A DNA stretch of 64,000 bases from Phoenix dactylifera (GCF_009389715.1 NC_052401.1:620001-684000), one strand, 5' to 3'. Counted from the first letter of the stretch, positions 1-12,594 are shown. Notes: a model not told the origin generated them from the letters alone. A program made the numbers and translations.

Positions 1-19
1 GGCATATTACTGGAGAGGG

Positions 20-176
20 CGCCTCGAGCTCGGTCGGGGTGAGTCGGTGAGTACAGTAGGCACCCTGAACTTAGTCGGGCGAGTCGGGGAATACAAGAAG
101 CGCCCCAAACTTAATCGGACGAGTCAGCGAATACAGAAAGCGCCCCGAACTTAGTCGAGCGAATCAGCGAATACCC
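20..176. repeat. 40-bp minisatellite, about four units
   Basis: Four imperfect units of about 40 bp, each built on a core like gaacttagtcgggcgagtc followed by gaatac. The core starts recur at about 26, 67, 107 and 147, so the period is 40-41 bp. The array is GC-rich, unlike the AT-rich DNA after it, and probably belongs to the tail of a retroelement that lies mostly left of the window. Confidence 0.75.
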
Positions 177-610
177 ATGGTTGGAGGAGCTTTTGGTGAA
201 GCCCCGAGGTCGAGCTGATTCCAGGCCGGACCAAGGACATGTCTGGTCGGCGTTGGTGTCTATTGGGCCAAAATTAGGGGACCCTTTTGTTGTGGGTTGG
301 ATGATCTATTTTGCCCCCCATCATGCATGTTGGTTTCAACCGTACCGTGTCGCCTACCGACCGATACAAATCCTGATATCAGTTCGGCAAATCTTGCTCC
401 TGATTTTATCATCAAAAATATCCTTTTTGAACTTTCAAGAGTGTAACAAAATTATATAAAATTAAAAATAATTTTGTAAGGAAATAACTAGTTACTACTT
501 CCAAAAAATCAACCAAAATCAATATTATATTAATTAATCAAATTTTTGAGAGTTCTACAGTGGTGATGGTACAAGTAACCCAAAAGGGTAATGGTCAAGG
601 CACAATATCC
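177..610. other. Intergenic DNA downstream of HSFA3
   Basis: No gene is visible. The part near 330-400 holds a degenerate stretch rich in GTACCG/CCGATAC words, a style of relic that recurs near 3600-3740 inside the HSFA3 intron. The rest is AT-rich and would include the HSFA3 3' UTR and poly(A) region, read leftward. Confidence 0.5.
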
Positions 611-3600
611 CTATGGTTCCATCTTTTCTTTATCATTTTTGTCAAATAGTCTAGACTGACTTTCACATTCCTGGTAAGAGAGGTCGCTGCCTAAGCACTC
701 GTCAAACTCCAAATCTTCACCCAGTGTTTGCAAATCGATATCCCATAGCTCACCAGATCCAGCCGCAACTTCCAGTTTGGGGGCATCATGAGCAAGGCTA
801 TCCCAAACATCGTCGTAAGAACTCAAAGAACATTCTCCAGCCTCAAGACCGATCTTCCATATTTCCTCCTGCCCGCTGACGGTTTTGTTGGCAGACACTA
901 TAGCATCTGAAAACATTTTCTCCTGAAAGGTGTCTTCCGGGAATGACACAGCGTAATCGCTACCACCAAAGGTAGCTTCTGTTTTCTCCATGACACCCTT
1001 TCCCTCGAAGCTGACAGTGTTGGGGTCTGGCCCTGCACTTTCAGTTGCAGGGACTTTAGCATTTGAAAACATCCTCTCTGGGGTCATATCCTCAGGACAA
1101 GATGCAAAGCACTCGGTGCCACTGGAGCCCATGTCTGTCTGAGAGCTCTCTGGAAGCTCTCCTTGGATGGCAGCAGAATCGGCATCCAGAAGCAGTGGGT
1201 CCGGCACCTCCAACGCAGTTTCATCTGAGCCTCTCAGAAGTTCTTGTCTGCTTGTGTCAAGACCAAGTTTTTCAACCATATCTTGCAAAAGATTATCAGA
1301 AAGTTGTTTATTCGCACCATATTCAATGCCTTGCAGTGCAGAAGAAGTAGAACCGGTCAAATCTAGTCTCTTCTTTCCAGTCTGATGATATTCTATGGAT
1401 TCATCTAAATCACTTTGGCTCGGTAATTGTTGCTTGAGGAACTTTCTTCTTACTCTTGTAGAAGCAATCTCCCTTTGTCCCTTCAGCAGCTTAAGATGGG
1501 CCAAGAATACCGGGTTCTGAAGTACCTTTGCCAAGAAAGACACCATCAGCTTCTGCCTCTGTTCCGCTGATTCCATCTGCTGGTTCAGCGCATCCATCTG
1601 TTGGACTGTCGCGAGATGCTCCTGCTGCAATCTAATGACCTCTTGCATCAATGCGCTCTTTTCCTTTCTCAATGTGTGGAGTTCACCTTCCAATTTGGGC
1701 TCCCCCCTTTCAGCTGAAGAGCATAGTTGAGTACCTACTTGCTGAACCTGAGACGACCTTCGCCTGTTTATGTTTCTTAACAAAGGCCTATTTCCTTTTA
1801 CGAAATCTTCATTGGCAAACTCCCATCGATCAACATCAATCTTGCGAAAACCCTGTGAAAAGACCACAAATTCACAAATAAAATAAGGAAAAATGGAGAG
1901 ACCTCCGCCAAGAAAGCACAATCAACACAATACTTCATGAATCAATTTCACATCTTCAGATAACTAAAATCTAGCAGCACTTCAAGCATAAGGGCATGGG
2001 AACAACAAAAGACTTCAAAAGGCCGCAGTGATTTTACATATTACATAGAAACCTAGAATCAACATAAAGAGAATCTAGCTTTTGCTTATTGAAAATACGC
2101 ATCCATAAAAAAAAAAATCTAAAGAAACAGCTAAGAACCCAGAGCATGGAGGCATAACTGTTCTAGAAATTGCTGCTATATGCCTCCAAATACAAGCAAA
2201 GGCACAACAAGGTGAAAAAATTTTCTTCCACTGTTCTAAGAATACAAATATTTTGACAATCTAGCAGATCTAGAGTAACTTTATGTGGGCACATCATATT
2301 CATTAAGACCGATCATTCTTTTTTTTTTTGTGCTTTTTGTTTCTGATTCAAATTCTTTTCAGAAAACATGGTACCTTAGGAAAAGCATTTCAAAAACCAT
2401 AAAGCAGGAGAATCCTTCGGGCCCCTTTAGGATGAACATTTGATAAATCCATTGTCACCAGCTAAATCATATATACATTAAATATTGTCATATGATTTAT
2501 ACTCTATGCACTTCCAGTGTACACTCTAAATAGTTTAAAATGTCGTAGGTGCTACAGCCATTGTAATTCTACAATGTGGGTCTCTCTAAATGAGAGATCT
2601 CAGGTTGAAACCTGAATACTGGCTAATAACCACCATATTCTCACAATGAAATAATATAATATGATATACATATGATGTGTTTGTTGCAAAATAAGATCTT
2701 TCAGACCCTTATTTCAAATGCCAGAAATCATTTTACAGGTTAAATGCAATAGAAATGTTCAGACCCATCATTTACTAACTTCCATCATTGGCTAGTGACA
2801 ACACCTTGCAAGGTCATACCCGCCCTGGCTCTAACTCAATCACTCTGCCATTGAAGAATTTACAAAGTTTCTACTGAAACAGAGTATAATGTTAATTTCC
2901 TAGACTTCAATTAAGGTCAATTGTGAAGATAAGCCCAGATAGGAAATCCATGATCCCCTCTGTCATAGATCATGAATAGTTGCTACAATCCATCTTCCTG
3001 CAATGCCTCTGCCTATTAATTATTTCAATTGCCTGAACAGCTTGCAACATGTACATACAAGTCAATCTTCCACATCCAGCACTGTATGTCCTCACCGTAA
3101 CTTTATTAGGGGTTATTACAATTTCAATTGCCTGAACAGCTTGCAGCATGTACATACAAGTCAATCTTCCACATCCAGCACTGTATGTCCTCACATTAAC
3201 TTTATTAGGGGTTATTACAGCTATGGTTCTTCACAGATGTATCTTACTATTTGACAACCATGTTTTTTAACAGGCTTCTACAATTCATCATGAATCTACT
3301 ACCAATTAGATTAATATTTTTGTTACACTGTTCTTCCAACTGCCCCTTTGTAAACCACCTCGTCTTCAAACCAGAGGCACACCTACAAGTTGATCAATTC
3401 TGCATCTACCTAATTGGGCATGTTATCAATGCTCATATCATGCTTCCACGATTAAACCGATGGCAACTCAAAAATTGTTTGTAAGCAAGATGTCCAACCT
3501 ACTTGACTATCTGATGTAAAGTAGATTTTACTTTATTTTACTTCAGCCTTCTTATTTTTGGATTTACTTAAGAGATCAGGAAAGTGTTTAAGTTAAGGTA

Positions 3601-6190
3601 TGCCAAATTGTACCGAACCAAGCAGCTCAGTACAGAGGACATACAAACACTCGGTATGCCAAATTAGCTTCTTTACCGGACGTACCGACACAGTAACAGG
3701 GTAGCACCTGCACAAGGCCTCGTATCAAGACAGCATACCATAGTTTAAGTATTCTCTACACCTTCCTGATTTTCAACTTATAATTATAAAAACATAAAAA
3801 TAACATAGATCTAATTAAAATCTAATTTACTTGCTGTGTCTTGCCTTGTACTGTTTGTCCAGTCATCTAGTTTGTTGACTGATCAATGCACTCTCTCCTA
3901 AATAGTCGCACATTCTCCAATATATGTTAAGAAATCTATACCATTCTCGTTTCATCTCTTTGGTTTCCTTGCTAAAGCACAAAGCTAAGTTTATGCTAAT
4001 TGGTTAGTCCAGCAATCACTCATCATCAAAAGGGGCAAGAAGTAGAATGCCTTTTACTCCAAATGCTAAAGACATATCTCAGGCAATGCCCACAACTATT
4101 ATGAATGTTGCCATGCTCTTCTTTTCCTTGATTTAAGAAACTATTCTCCTTTCATCTCTTTGGTTTTCTTGCTAAAGCACAAAGCTAAGTTTATGCTAAT
4201 TGGTTAGTCCAGTAATCCCTCACCATCAAAAGGGGCAAGAAGTAGAATGCCTTTTACTCCAAATGCTAAAGCCATATATCAGGTAATGCCCACAGCTATT
4301 ATGGATATTGCCATGCTCCTCTTTTCCTTGATTTAAGAAACCACATTTCATTTTCACTGGCCACTACAATTAGAAGGAAGAGTGTTGTTGAGATAACATA
4401 CAAACCACCCCCTAAAAAGATGATAAAGCAAATCAAAATCAATTATCACTTTGTTCCCCCACTTAAATCTATATAATTTGTTGCCTCCTGTAATGTCTGT
4501 GTGGTGGGGTAGACCTCCTTATACTTGGACCTTGCTCCTTTTAGTGGTTTCACTGCATCGCCACAATCTTTTTAAAACCAGCTACTAAATTTACAACTGA
4601 TATTTCCTAGTCCAGCATGTGATGACTACAGAGTAAAGCATAGCTACCGTAGGAACTAGGAAAAACCACAATATGAAATAATCAGATTCATGGAGTGTCC
4701 CAATTGCATATAACAATAAACATACAGAGAACTGCAAAGTAGCACATTTCGCTTGACATTTCACTCCCACAAGATTGTGCCACTAATAGAGAACATATGA
4801 ACACCAAAAGACAAGGAGACAGAGCATGAGGACGTAGATGGGGAAAGTGAAGCGATACCACAAAGAGAAAATGAAACAGATAGAACCTACAGAACCGAGT
4901 TCGTGAAATTATTGGAAGACATGATTCAGAATATAAATGTACTAGAATGGCAATGCTAGTTAGTTGCACTAAAATACTTCATTTGATATCTGTACTATCT
5001 ATGTGAATTTTGATGCTTACCCGTTGGGACGTAAGCTTGACTCCACGAGATCATCTCCAATCTGGAAGCACTTGTGTAATCAACAAACTAACCTTGTAAA
5101 TAAAAGTGATGGACGTAGATTCTGCCCAGTCTTGGCAAGTCATATTTTCGTTTGGTGGTTACAGGTTCGTTGTACAATTTACAAAACAAATACAAAATAC
5201 AGAAGAATTTCCCACGGACCTCACAAAACAGTGCTGGATGTCCCGAACAACATACCATTCGTCTCAAAAGTAGACACACTCCTATTTACATATTTCGGAT
5301 TCAAGAGCATATACATCAGGATTAAGGAAAAAAAACAAAGGAAAAAGAAAAAAATACAAGGATGCTACATGAAATCTGTAGTGTGTCAATAATATTAAAG
5401 GATACACTGCGATCCTACATAAACAAAAGTCCTCAGCAGCAATCAATCTACAGAGCAATAATCATTGGTCAACATCCAATACTTGTTAAGGGCAAAGAAC
5501 GAATGTAGAATACGAACTGAAACAAACTGAATAAATACAAGCAACAAGAGCCGTCTCCGGCAAAGTTTTAGCAATACGCACATAAGTATTCAGCTGGCGG
5601 ACAAAACTGGAGAAGTTGTTGTGCTTGAAGTTCCGAGGCAGAACGGCCCTAGCAAACTCGACGGGATCCCACACCACGAAGCTCTTCCCAGCAGAACCCC
5701 ACGAAATGAGCGGATCCAGAGAGGGATCATCCACAAGCTCATATGTCTTGGAGAGGAAGGGCGAGATCGGCGCGCTCTGAAGAGCCTCCAGAGGCCGAGG
5801 GATCCCAACACTCTCTCCACCCGCCCCATCCCCAGACGAGAACGACGACGACGACGACGACGAAGGCCCCAAACGGTAGGGGGGAAGCTCTTCCGCAGGA
5901 CGAGGCGGAGGTTGGGCGGAGAAGTCCAAGATTTCCCCGAATGGCTTCATCTCGGGCCCGAGAGGCGGAGAAGGATAGGGATTGGAAGCAGAGAGTGATC
6001 CAAATCCCATGAGAGGAGACGAGGAGGAGGAGGAGGAAGAAAAGAGAACACCCGACCCCCCACCAGAAGGGCGATTTCCCGCCGCCTCCATTAAAGCAGA
6101 GGAGGTAGGAGAGATGGGAGAAGGAGAAGAACAAAGAGGAGAGGATTGGGTTGGAGTTAGGAGGCGAGGCGGCTGATCGCCGAGCTCCAT
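611..6190 (-). CDS. HSFA3: Heat stress transcription factor A3
   Basis: Nuclear trimeric transcription factor that binds heat shock elements. Exon 1 is 5582..6190 and exon 2 is 611..1852, giving 616 aa. The GT donor at 5581/5580 and AG acceptor at 1854/1853 join ...RQLNTY to [12 protein letters not shown] in phase 0, the intron position shared by plant HSFs. The DNA-binding domain is about residues 142-234. The HR-A/B coiled coil is about 256-315 with the long class A spacer. A basic NLS-like RVRRKFLK lies near 336-343. The C-terminus has Trp-centred acidic motifs ([23 protein letters not shown]), which with the [12 protein letters not shown] type of HR-A/B point to A3 rather than A1 or A2. 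Residues 1-140 are low-complexity Ser/Pro/Gly. The first ATG (6190) sits about 50 bp after a TATA box; the next in-frame Met (6091) would give 583 aa. No lesion is seen. Confidence 0.93.
3022..3219. repeat. 99-bp tandem duplication in the HSFA3 intron
   Basis: Two head-to-tail copies, 3022..3120 and 3121..3219, both starting atttcaattgcctgaacag and ending at ggggttattaca. They differ at only a few positions, so the duplication looks fairly recent. Confidence 0.93.
3941..4340. repeat. 200-bp tandem duplication in the HSFA3 intron
   Basis: Two head-to-tail copies, about 3941..4140 and 4141..4340. Both contain ctaagtttatgctaattgg and end at ttccttgatttaagaaa. The spacing is exactly 200 bp, with scattered substitutions. 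Confidence 0.93.
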
Positions 6191-6240
6191 GGAAAATCGT
6201 AAAGTGAGGGGTTGCCCGGAGGGGGGGAAGGGAGCGGGCG

Positions 6241-6251
6241 ATATTTATAAA
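6241..6251 (-). promoter_or_regulatory. TATA box of HSFA3
   Basis: Minus-strand TTTATAAATAT, 51-61 bp upstream of the HSFA3 ATG. Transcription would start near 6215, giving a short leader and supporting use of the ATG at 6190. Confidence 0.7.
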
Positions 6252-6327
6252 GAGGGCTGGGGAGGGAGCAACCGCCACCGCCTCACTGGAGATTTCCATC
6301 GGGAAGAATGGAGGTGCTCGGGCGCAC

Positions 6328-6340
6328 GAATGTTCGAGAA
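6328..6340. promoter_or_regulatory. Perfect three-unit heat shock element
   Basis: GAATGTTCGAGAA fits nGAAnnTTCnnGAAn with no mismatch, about 140 bp upstream of the HSFA3 ATG and about 80 bp upstream of its TATA box. It is the binding site class of HSF trimers, suggesting control by another HSF or by HSFA3 itself. Confidence 0.75.
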
Positions 6341-6731
6341 AATGCAGGCCGTGCCTCATCAGCTGGGCCAGTGGGTGCATGGCACGTCACGATGGCCTAT
6401 GATAGAGCGACACGTACACTGACAACCCCAGCGCGGGATTTACGCGGCGGCGTGAGGTAAGCTTGCGCCAGCGGCAGGGTAGATATTTTCTGAAAAGCAT
6501 AAAATATCCTTTTGTTGGCTGCCATGGAAGGGACGGCGATGGTTGCCATGAAAGGGAGGGGCGGAGGGCAGGGTCGACCCACCCAAGTCGCCGAGACGGC
6601 CACCCGACTTGGTGGAAATGGGCCACTGCAAGCTACACGCCGTATAGAATAAATCAACAACCAAAAAAATAAATAAATACAAAATATGGGCCTTGATCTT
6701 ATGTACCAAGACCCATGGCACCTGACCCGAA

Positions 6732-6737
6732 GCCGAC
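6732..6737. promoter_or_regulatory. Possible DRE/CRT core (GCCGAC)
   Basis: A GCCGAC core about 540 bp upstream of the HSFA3 ATG. In Arabidopsis, HSFA3 is a direct target of DREB2A through DRE elements, so the site is of interest. Six bases also occur by chance, so it is only a candidate. Confidence 0.3.
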
Positions 6738-6840
6738 CAGCCAACCTCCTGACCCAATAAGGCAGAAGCCCCTTTAGTTCTGGGCCTTATATTAAATAGA
6801 TAGGTTTCACATTTTTTTTTGGACAATTTATGCTGCAAAT

Positions 6841-7694
6841 CATCTCTCTTTTTAGATCTAAGCTATTGGATCAATGAACCAAAGACTCATATATTGCATA
6901 ATTTTTGATAGTTAAGTATAAATATAAATAATAAACTATGACCTAACGATCTGAAGATCCTTGATGGGAACCTGACCTGACCTGTTGCCAGACCGAGATT
7001 GGCTGACTTGTACTCAACCCGTAAACTCGACGGGCCAATCTACCAAATGATCAGGTGAAAAACTACCTCCCCCAAATCGTAGGAAATGCAATATTTCTGA
7101 CTCTCACCAATCAATAGTCACGCCTGATTGAAAAAATACAATAAATAGTTAGCTAAGTGGTAGATGTACCAAGTGATTTGGAATCAAAGGTTAAAGATAT
7201 TAGGGAAAGGCTAGCCCCCATTATATAGCCCCGTACTATGTATGTACATACATACATACATACATAGATACATAGTTAAAGAAACGCTGAGCAGAAATAA
7301 CCATGCAAATCCCAACCGGAAACGGGTTGACTTGTGTTCCTTAACTTGCCTCCATGATAAAGTGGCTAGTCGATTCCACGCAATTGTCTGTAAATTTATT
7401 TTTTAAAAAAAATAATTTTTTGAATATTTTTTTTGGTTTTCAAATATTTTCCATCACATTAGATTTACCGTCTTTACTGTATTTTATACTTTTTTGTGAC
7501 TTGGCAGGATGTGCTCATGTTACAATTATATGAATTGCCGTTTTCCGAAAAAAAAAAATACTTTTCATCATAGACTCGGTTGTGGGTCCATTTCTATCCT
7601 TCCTGGCTTTTTTCCACCGTAAAGCACCAGGACCCCATAAAAGCGTTCCTTCGCTCCAACCTAAGACTTCAACCCTTTTCCTCCTCCAAACCTT
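6841..7694. other. AT-rich intergenic DNA
   Basis: No gene is recognised. A (CATA)n microsatellite lies at about 7245-7275. The stretch 7300-7560 is AT-rich with homopolymer runs. Confidence 0.6.
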
Positions 7695-7695
7695 A

Positions 7696-9615
7696 TGCCT
7701 TCACTCATCCCCATTCTCTTCTTATTCGTTTTCTTCACTGATAAACCCTTGAATGGCAGCTCCCATTTCAACCGTAACAAACCAAGAAACCACCAAAGTT
7801 TTTAACCACCGCCACATGAATGCTGCTCACTTTTCCAGTCAAGACCTGCATGGTTATCTCCTGCTGAAGCACTCCCTGATCATCTATTCTGTATTGAGAC
7901 AAGCCCATCCCATGGCGTTCAATGGTTATGTAACTGATTACAACACATTCGAACATCGCTGAGTAGGATTTTTAAATTATTATTTGCACTATCTATTTTA
8001 GTGATTCACAACTTCCTGCTTGTGATCATTTTAAGCAAGCACTGTTCACTATGAGTGCGTTCATGCAATCTAAAAGAAGCAGTGGAAGTGATTTTGGAAA
8101 ATAGATATGTTGAAAAGATCCTTCGTGCTGCATGAGACGAACTGAGAGGAAGGGTCAGCCGAAAAATGGCATCATATATACCTATTCATATACACTAATA
8201 AACATCAGTTAGAAGACTAGCATTTTAGCAAAGGAACAGAGAAAAACTAAAAGGACGGTTCGCTAAAATATAGTTATTACAATACATGATGCGTATAACA
8301 GTAGCATATTGTTTTTCCTTCAGGGATTCAGAGAATATTTACGGTAAATATAATTAGATATTAAAAGAAATGTAAGTTGTTGGCATGTGTAACGACTGAT
8401 GTAGGAGCATTGACTACAGATATTAATCAAACAAGCTGAAGAGAATGACCTATTAAGCTGCTCAAATTCATCCCCCCAATTACAAATTTTGATGCTCAAG
8501 TTATGCTGTTGCATGTAAATATACTCAATTATCTATGATTTCTTTTAAATTAGTTCCAAGGCAACTCACATGATTCCATGACAGATCATTGGCTTGCAAA
8601 CACACTTGCTGATAAAGGTAGAGAAGGAATCATACTCTCCAACTTGTGATATGCCTTCGTAGCTTTGCAATTCACATAGCTCCACCATCCAACAATTACA
8701 GAAGAGAAATGAGTGCCAATTATCCTGTCTAACAAACAGAAACAGAAGCAATGTATTATACATAATGCTGTAATTTGCTCACAACTTTATTCTATGGGTT
8801 TCATCTGCCAACCAAACAGCTCACGACCAGCATGACCTAAAATGAAAGGAATATTCAGTCTTTAATAAAACTTAAGTCAGCATGACCAGATCCACAAGAT
8901 GCCTCCAGATGTCATGGCTGCAAATAATAGCAGTAAACTGAAAAAAAAAAAATCAACCGAATTTTGTGCAGTGGCCTGAGTGAACAGGCTGATTTATAGT
9001 CATAAATCATGAAGGATGATCCAAGAAAATGGATTGAAGCAAAAACATTTTTGCAAGACATTGCTAAAAACCAATGAATCGAGTCTTAAAAGTTTATCAT
9101 CATTAAGTTTCCATATTAAGCCTAACAGGTGGCAACATCAGTAATCAGCACATGAACCATGGAGCGAGACTCGAAAATCTGGTGGATGAAGCATACAACT
9201 TCACAGGTCAAATTTCAATGAGCATGATACATAAACAATTCATGGCTTGTTCGACTTTATAAATCTATTATAGACAGATATTTGAATTATGTAATATGAA
9301 AGGTCAAAGTTTTTACTTATTTTAGTAGATTTTAGTTCTAACTGAAATGCCTGAACTTTTAATATAAAGACAAATAAAAAGCATATGGAATATCTGAAAA
9401 AGGACTATGCAGTGACGTCAACTGAAAATAGTTGGCTGCCATATGTCAGACAGAGTGTTACAGGTTAAAGGGGGCACCATAGCTGATCTAGATGGACAAA
9501 GCTTTGTTTTCCAAATCAGATCACCAAAAATATTTCAAATGGTGAGAAAATTCGTATAAAGAGCCCAAGAGCACCATCGTACCCCAACTTTTAGGTTAAC
9601 TGAAACATTCCTGCA
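7696..9615. other. Intergenic DNA, no recognised gene
   Basis: A short frame from the ATG at 7695 would begin MPSLIPILFLFVFF, signal-peptide-like, but stops after about 36 codons. It follows a CCATAAAAG motif near 7635. Small frames near 7753-7962 and 8566-8763 show no known domain. The right end is the 3' flank of the kinase relic at 9616. Confidence 0.4.
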
Positions 9616-10843
9616 TTAACTGGTTGAGGTGTTGGAAGTCTTGAGTAATGGTTTCAAGGATTCCATGATACTGGCAAAAGAAGGGTGTTTCCATGGCTCA
9701 CTGCAGTTTGAACATTTCATTATAAAAAATACAAGTTGGGAAGTATTAGCAAACAGAACTTAAAAGAATTTGGATGCATCCACATACTTAGCCCAACAAC
9801 TTTTGATTACACTAGCCACTCGTGGATCTACATCACTAGGAATATCGAGCCTTCCGCCCTCAAAAACAACAGCAGCAGCAAACTGCAAGAGGAAACATCA
9901 AGCTTCACTTATCAGACAATATTAGTGAACATAATTCTAATTGGAGCCCTAATGAAGAATGAACTAAGCCTAAAATATTCTTCATCCCCCAAAAAGATTA
10001 GAATCTTCTGGTCAATGGAATGCACTGGTGGATTATTGAATTCATTGGTATTGCTGTTCACGAAGTCAAATGCCTGTTTGACTGGTGCAAAGGAGTTCAA
10101 GTACTACCTTCTAATTAGCATGCCAATAAATCATCTAGAATGATAGGCCCATCATTTTGGCAACTTTGTCCACTTCCTGGGAGAATAATGAGAACGTAGA
10201 TGACATGGTGATGATATTAAAATAAGCAGTGGTACTTCATCATAGCCCTATACAACTTCATCATGTTGTGGGAGTAGAGAGACAATTTATGGGCCTGACT
10301 TTCACTGTATATTTTTTGTCAACAAAGAGATTTGGGGATTTCAAATCTCGACAAACAATTGGAGGATTGCACTTATGAAGATAATTCATTCCTTTTGCCT
10401 GTATAAACCAATCATATTGCACCAATGTTAACACTTCTAATGTATATTGGAACAGACAAAATCTGCTTCAAATTGCTTAACCTAAACAACATCCCAGATG
10501 ATTCTGCAGATATTATAAATCAAAATTCATTAGAGAACACGTAGACATACCACATCAAAAGCCATATTTAGACAAGGCTTCTCATCTAGATTTTCTCTTA
10601 CACCAGGTCTATGTAAAAGCCTATATAAGCTGCCTCTGCAAATTGAAGATAACAATACCAATAATATTATTATCATGGTGTACTGGACTTGCTTGCATGA
10701 TGCAAACAATGGATTGCCAAAAAAAGGATACGAGGATAAAACCTTGACAAGCATTCTGTAACAATTGCCAAATTAGGAGGCTGAGTAACAGCACCCATCA
10801 AAAGAACAATATTAGGATGCCGCAGACTTTTCATTATTGCAAC
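9616..10843 (-). pseudogene. CTR1-type Raf-like protein kinase relic (five exons)
   Basis: Five minus-strand exons of a plant Raf-like MAP3K: 10743..10843, 10551..10635, 10300..10398, 9788..9882, 9616..9700, about 155 codons. They give, in order, [20 protein letters not shown]...[26 protein letters not shown]...MAFDV, AKGMNYLHKC...CRDLKSPNLFVDKKYTVK, FAAAVVFEGGRLDIPSDVDP...CWA, and NEPWKHPSFASIMESLKPLL ending in TAA. The junctions keep phase with GT-AG ends, for example GCTAA joined to TGAGCC gives A-N-E. The NEPWK ending and the YTVK exon border fit CTR1 better than EDR1. Lesions: the exon with DFG, activation loop, APE and DVYSFG is absent from the 417-bp interval between exons 3 and 4; HRD reads CRD; no Gly loop or VAVK Lys is found before exon 1. 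Kinase activity is not expected. Confidence 0.85.
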
Positions 10844-11130
10844 CTAGCATACAAATGATATCATTATCATTGGGACTACAAATTATCCATAAATAACAAG
10901 CACACTTCTTGCTAAAGGATATTCAATTGTTAGAAACCTACATGCATACACCCCCTAAAACCACGAACCCAATCTGAACTGGTCTTTGCAGTTCAGTTTA
11001 TATCGGTTTTTTTTCTAAATTCGGTTTGGTTTCAGTTTCATAAAGTTTTGAACCGAAAAAAAAGGTTCAATTTCAGTTTGAGTTTCAGAAAACTGATTCA
11101 AACCAGCTCGGCCCATATGCCGCATGCGCG

Positions 11131-11282
<152 letters not shown>

Positions 11283-11329
11283 TATATGTTCAAACCGACT
11301 CAGCCCGACCCAATCCGATCCGACCCGAC

Positions 11330-11331
<2 letters not shown>

Positions 11332-11368
<37 letters not shown>
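11332..11368. repeat. (AT)n microsatellite, 37 bp
   Basis: A second AT run about 50 bp after the first, at the end of the duplicated flank. Confidence 0.95.
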
Positions 11369-11371
<3 letters not shown>

Positions 11372-11876
11372 TTTTTATATTTTTTTATATATAAAGTAGA
11401 ATATCAATCTGATCAACGAAACCGAATTTTTTACTTCGGTATCAACCAGTTTTTGTAGATGGCCAGTTAGGTTTCGGTTTCGATTTTCGAAAACCGATTT
11501 AAATTAGTTCAATTTCAGAATTATCTTGAATTTTGGTACAACATGGGTTTTCTTTTTAGATGAAAGAACAAAGATCTATCTGGTGTAAATTATCCAAGTT
11601 CATTTTTTTCAAATATGTCTAGGATTAGAATCATAACCCCCTCTATTTCACATGATAGATGTACTACGTTAATGCTTAGTTGAGAGTATGAGCAGAGGCA
11701 TTATGCACTGAAAAAGATGCTTATTTTTAATTTTAATATTTAAAAATATAGTATTATGTTATATTTTGTTTTAATCATAATTTTTAATTATGACTGATAT
11801 TGGAGTTCGAACCAAAACTCTAGCTCAAGTGTAGCTTGGTGGATATTCGAATTGAGTTAGAGTTGATTTTGAGTTG

Positions 11877-12553
11877 TGTTACGGGGGAACTTAGCCACCA
11901 TGCCCCACGTGACCGGCACGCGCGCCCAGGAAGACTACGGCAGCCCCTTGATCCAGCAATCCGACCCCGAGTCGGACATCTTCGTCTCCGCAGCCCGACC
12001 TCGAGTCGGCTGCCCCTTGATCCAGCAATCCGACCCCGAGTCGGACATCTTCGTCTCCGCAGCCCGATCCCGAGTCGGACATCTCTCGACAACGACAGGC
12101 TATTCCCCAGAGGCACGTCGCGGCCCTCTGCTCCACGATCCCCTGTAACAGCCGTACAAAGCGGAGCTCCACTACGCCCTGTAACAGCCGTACCCAGCGC
12201 TGCCCCACGACGCCCTGTAACGGCCATGTCAGTGGCAGCTCCATCGTGCTACACGATGACCAACCCCCCAAAAGGACCCCCCAGCCTGGTATATATGCGG
12301 CTGGGGGGAGAAGGGGGAGGGTAAGCAAGAACTTCCAGAGCATTCTCCTACTTGCTACTATTATCTTTCCTTCTCCTCCAATCTCCTCTGACTTGATCGT
12401 CGGAGGGCCCCCACTACCCCAGTGGTGGTGCGAGGCTTGCTTGCAGGTTTCCCGGTGGAAAGTGGAGCGCAATCAACACCAACCAAGGCAACCCAAACGG
12501 AACTCCGTTCACACCGCTGTGCCAATCGTTCTCGGTTTGGACCACCAGCAACA
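11877..12553 (+). repeat. Probable 5' LTR of the gypsy element
   Basis: Starts TGTTACGGGGGAAC and is taken to end at ...CAACA just before ttggcgctagaagg. It holds two 69-bp tandem units (from 11944 and 12013), recurring ccctgtaacagccgtac words and a TATATA promoter motif at 12290. The right border is estimated because no second LTR is available for comparison. Confidence 0.65.
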
Positions 12554-12554
12554 G

Positions 12555-12573
12555 TTGGCGCTAGAAGGAGGGC
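12555..12573 (+). other. Probable primer binding site
   Basis: TTGGCGCTAGAAGGAGGG directly follows the presumed LTR end, and the TGGCGC opening is common for tRNA primer sites of plant gypsy elements. The matching tRNA was not identified. Confidence 0.4.
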
Positions 12574-12594
12574 CCGAATCTCAGAGCGATCGTA

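Larger units (their letters stand above)
1853..5581 (-). other. HSFA3 intron, 3.73 kb
   Basis: A single phase-0 intron with canonical GT-AG ends. It is long for a plant HSF intron. It holds two local tandem duplications (listed separately), short poly(A)/poly(T) tracts and a GTACCG-rich relic near 3600-3740. No convincing nested gene is seen; the reading frames inside are short and without recognisable domains. Confidence 0.8.

Noticed and set aside
7753-7962. A 69-codon plus-strand frame near a possible promoter
   Set aside because: No known domain or homologue recognised, and an overlapping frame of similar length on the other strand. Too weak to call.
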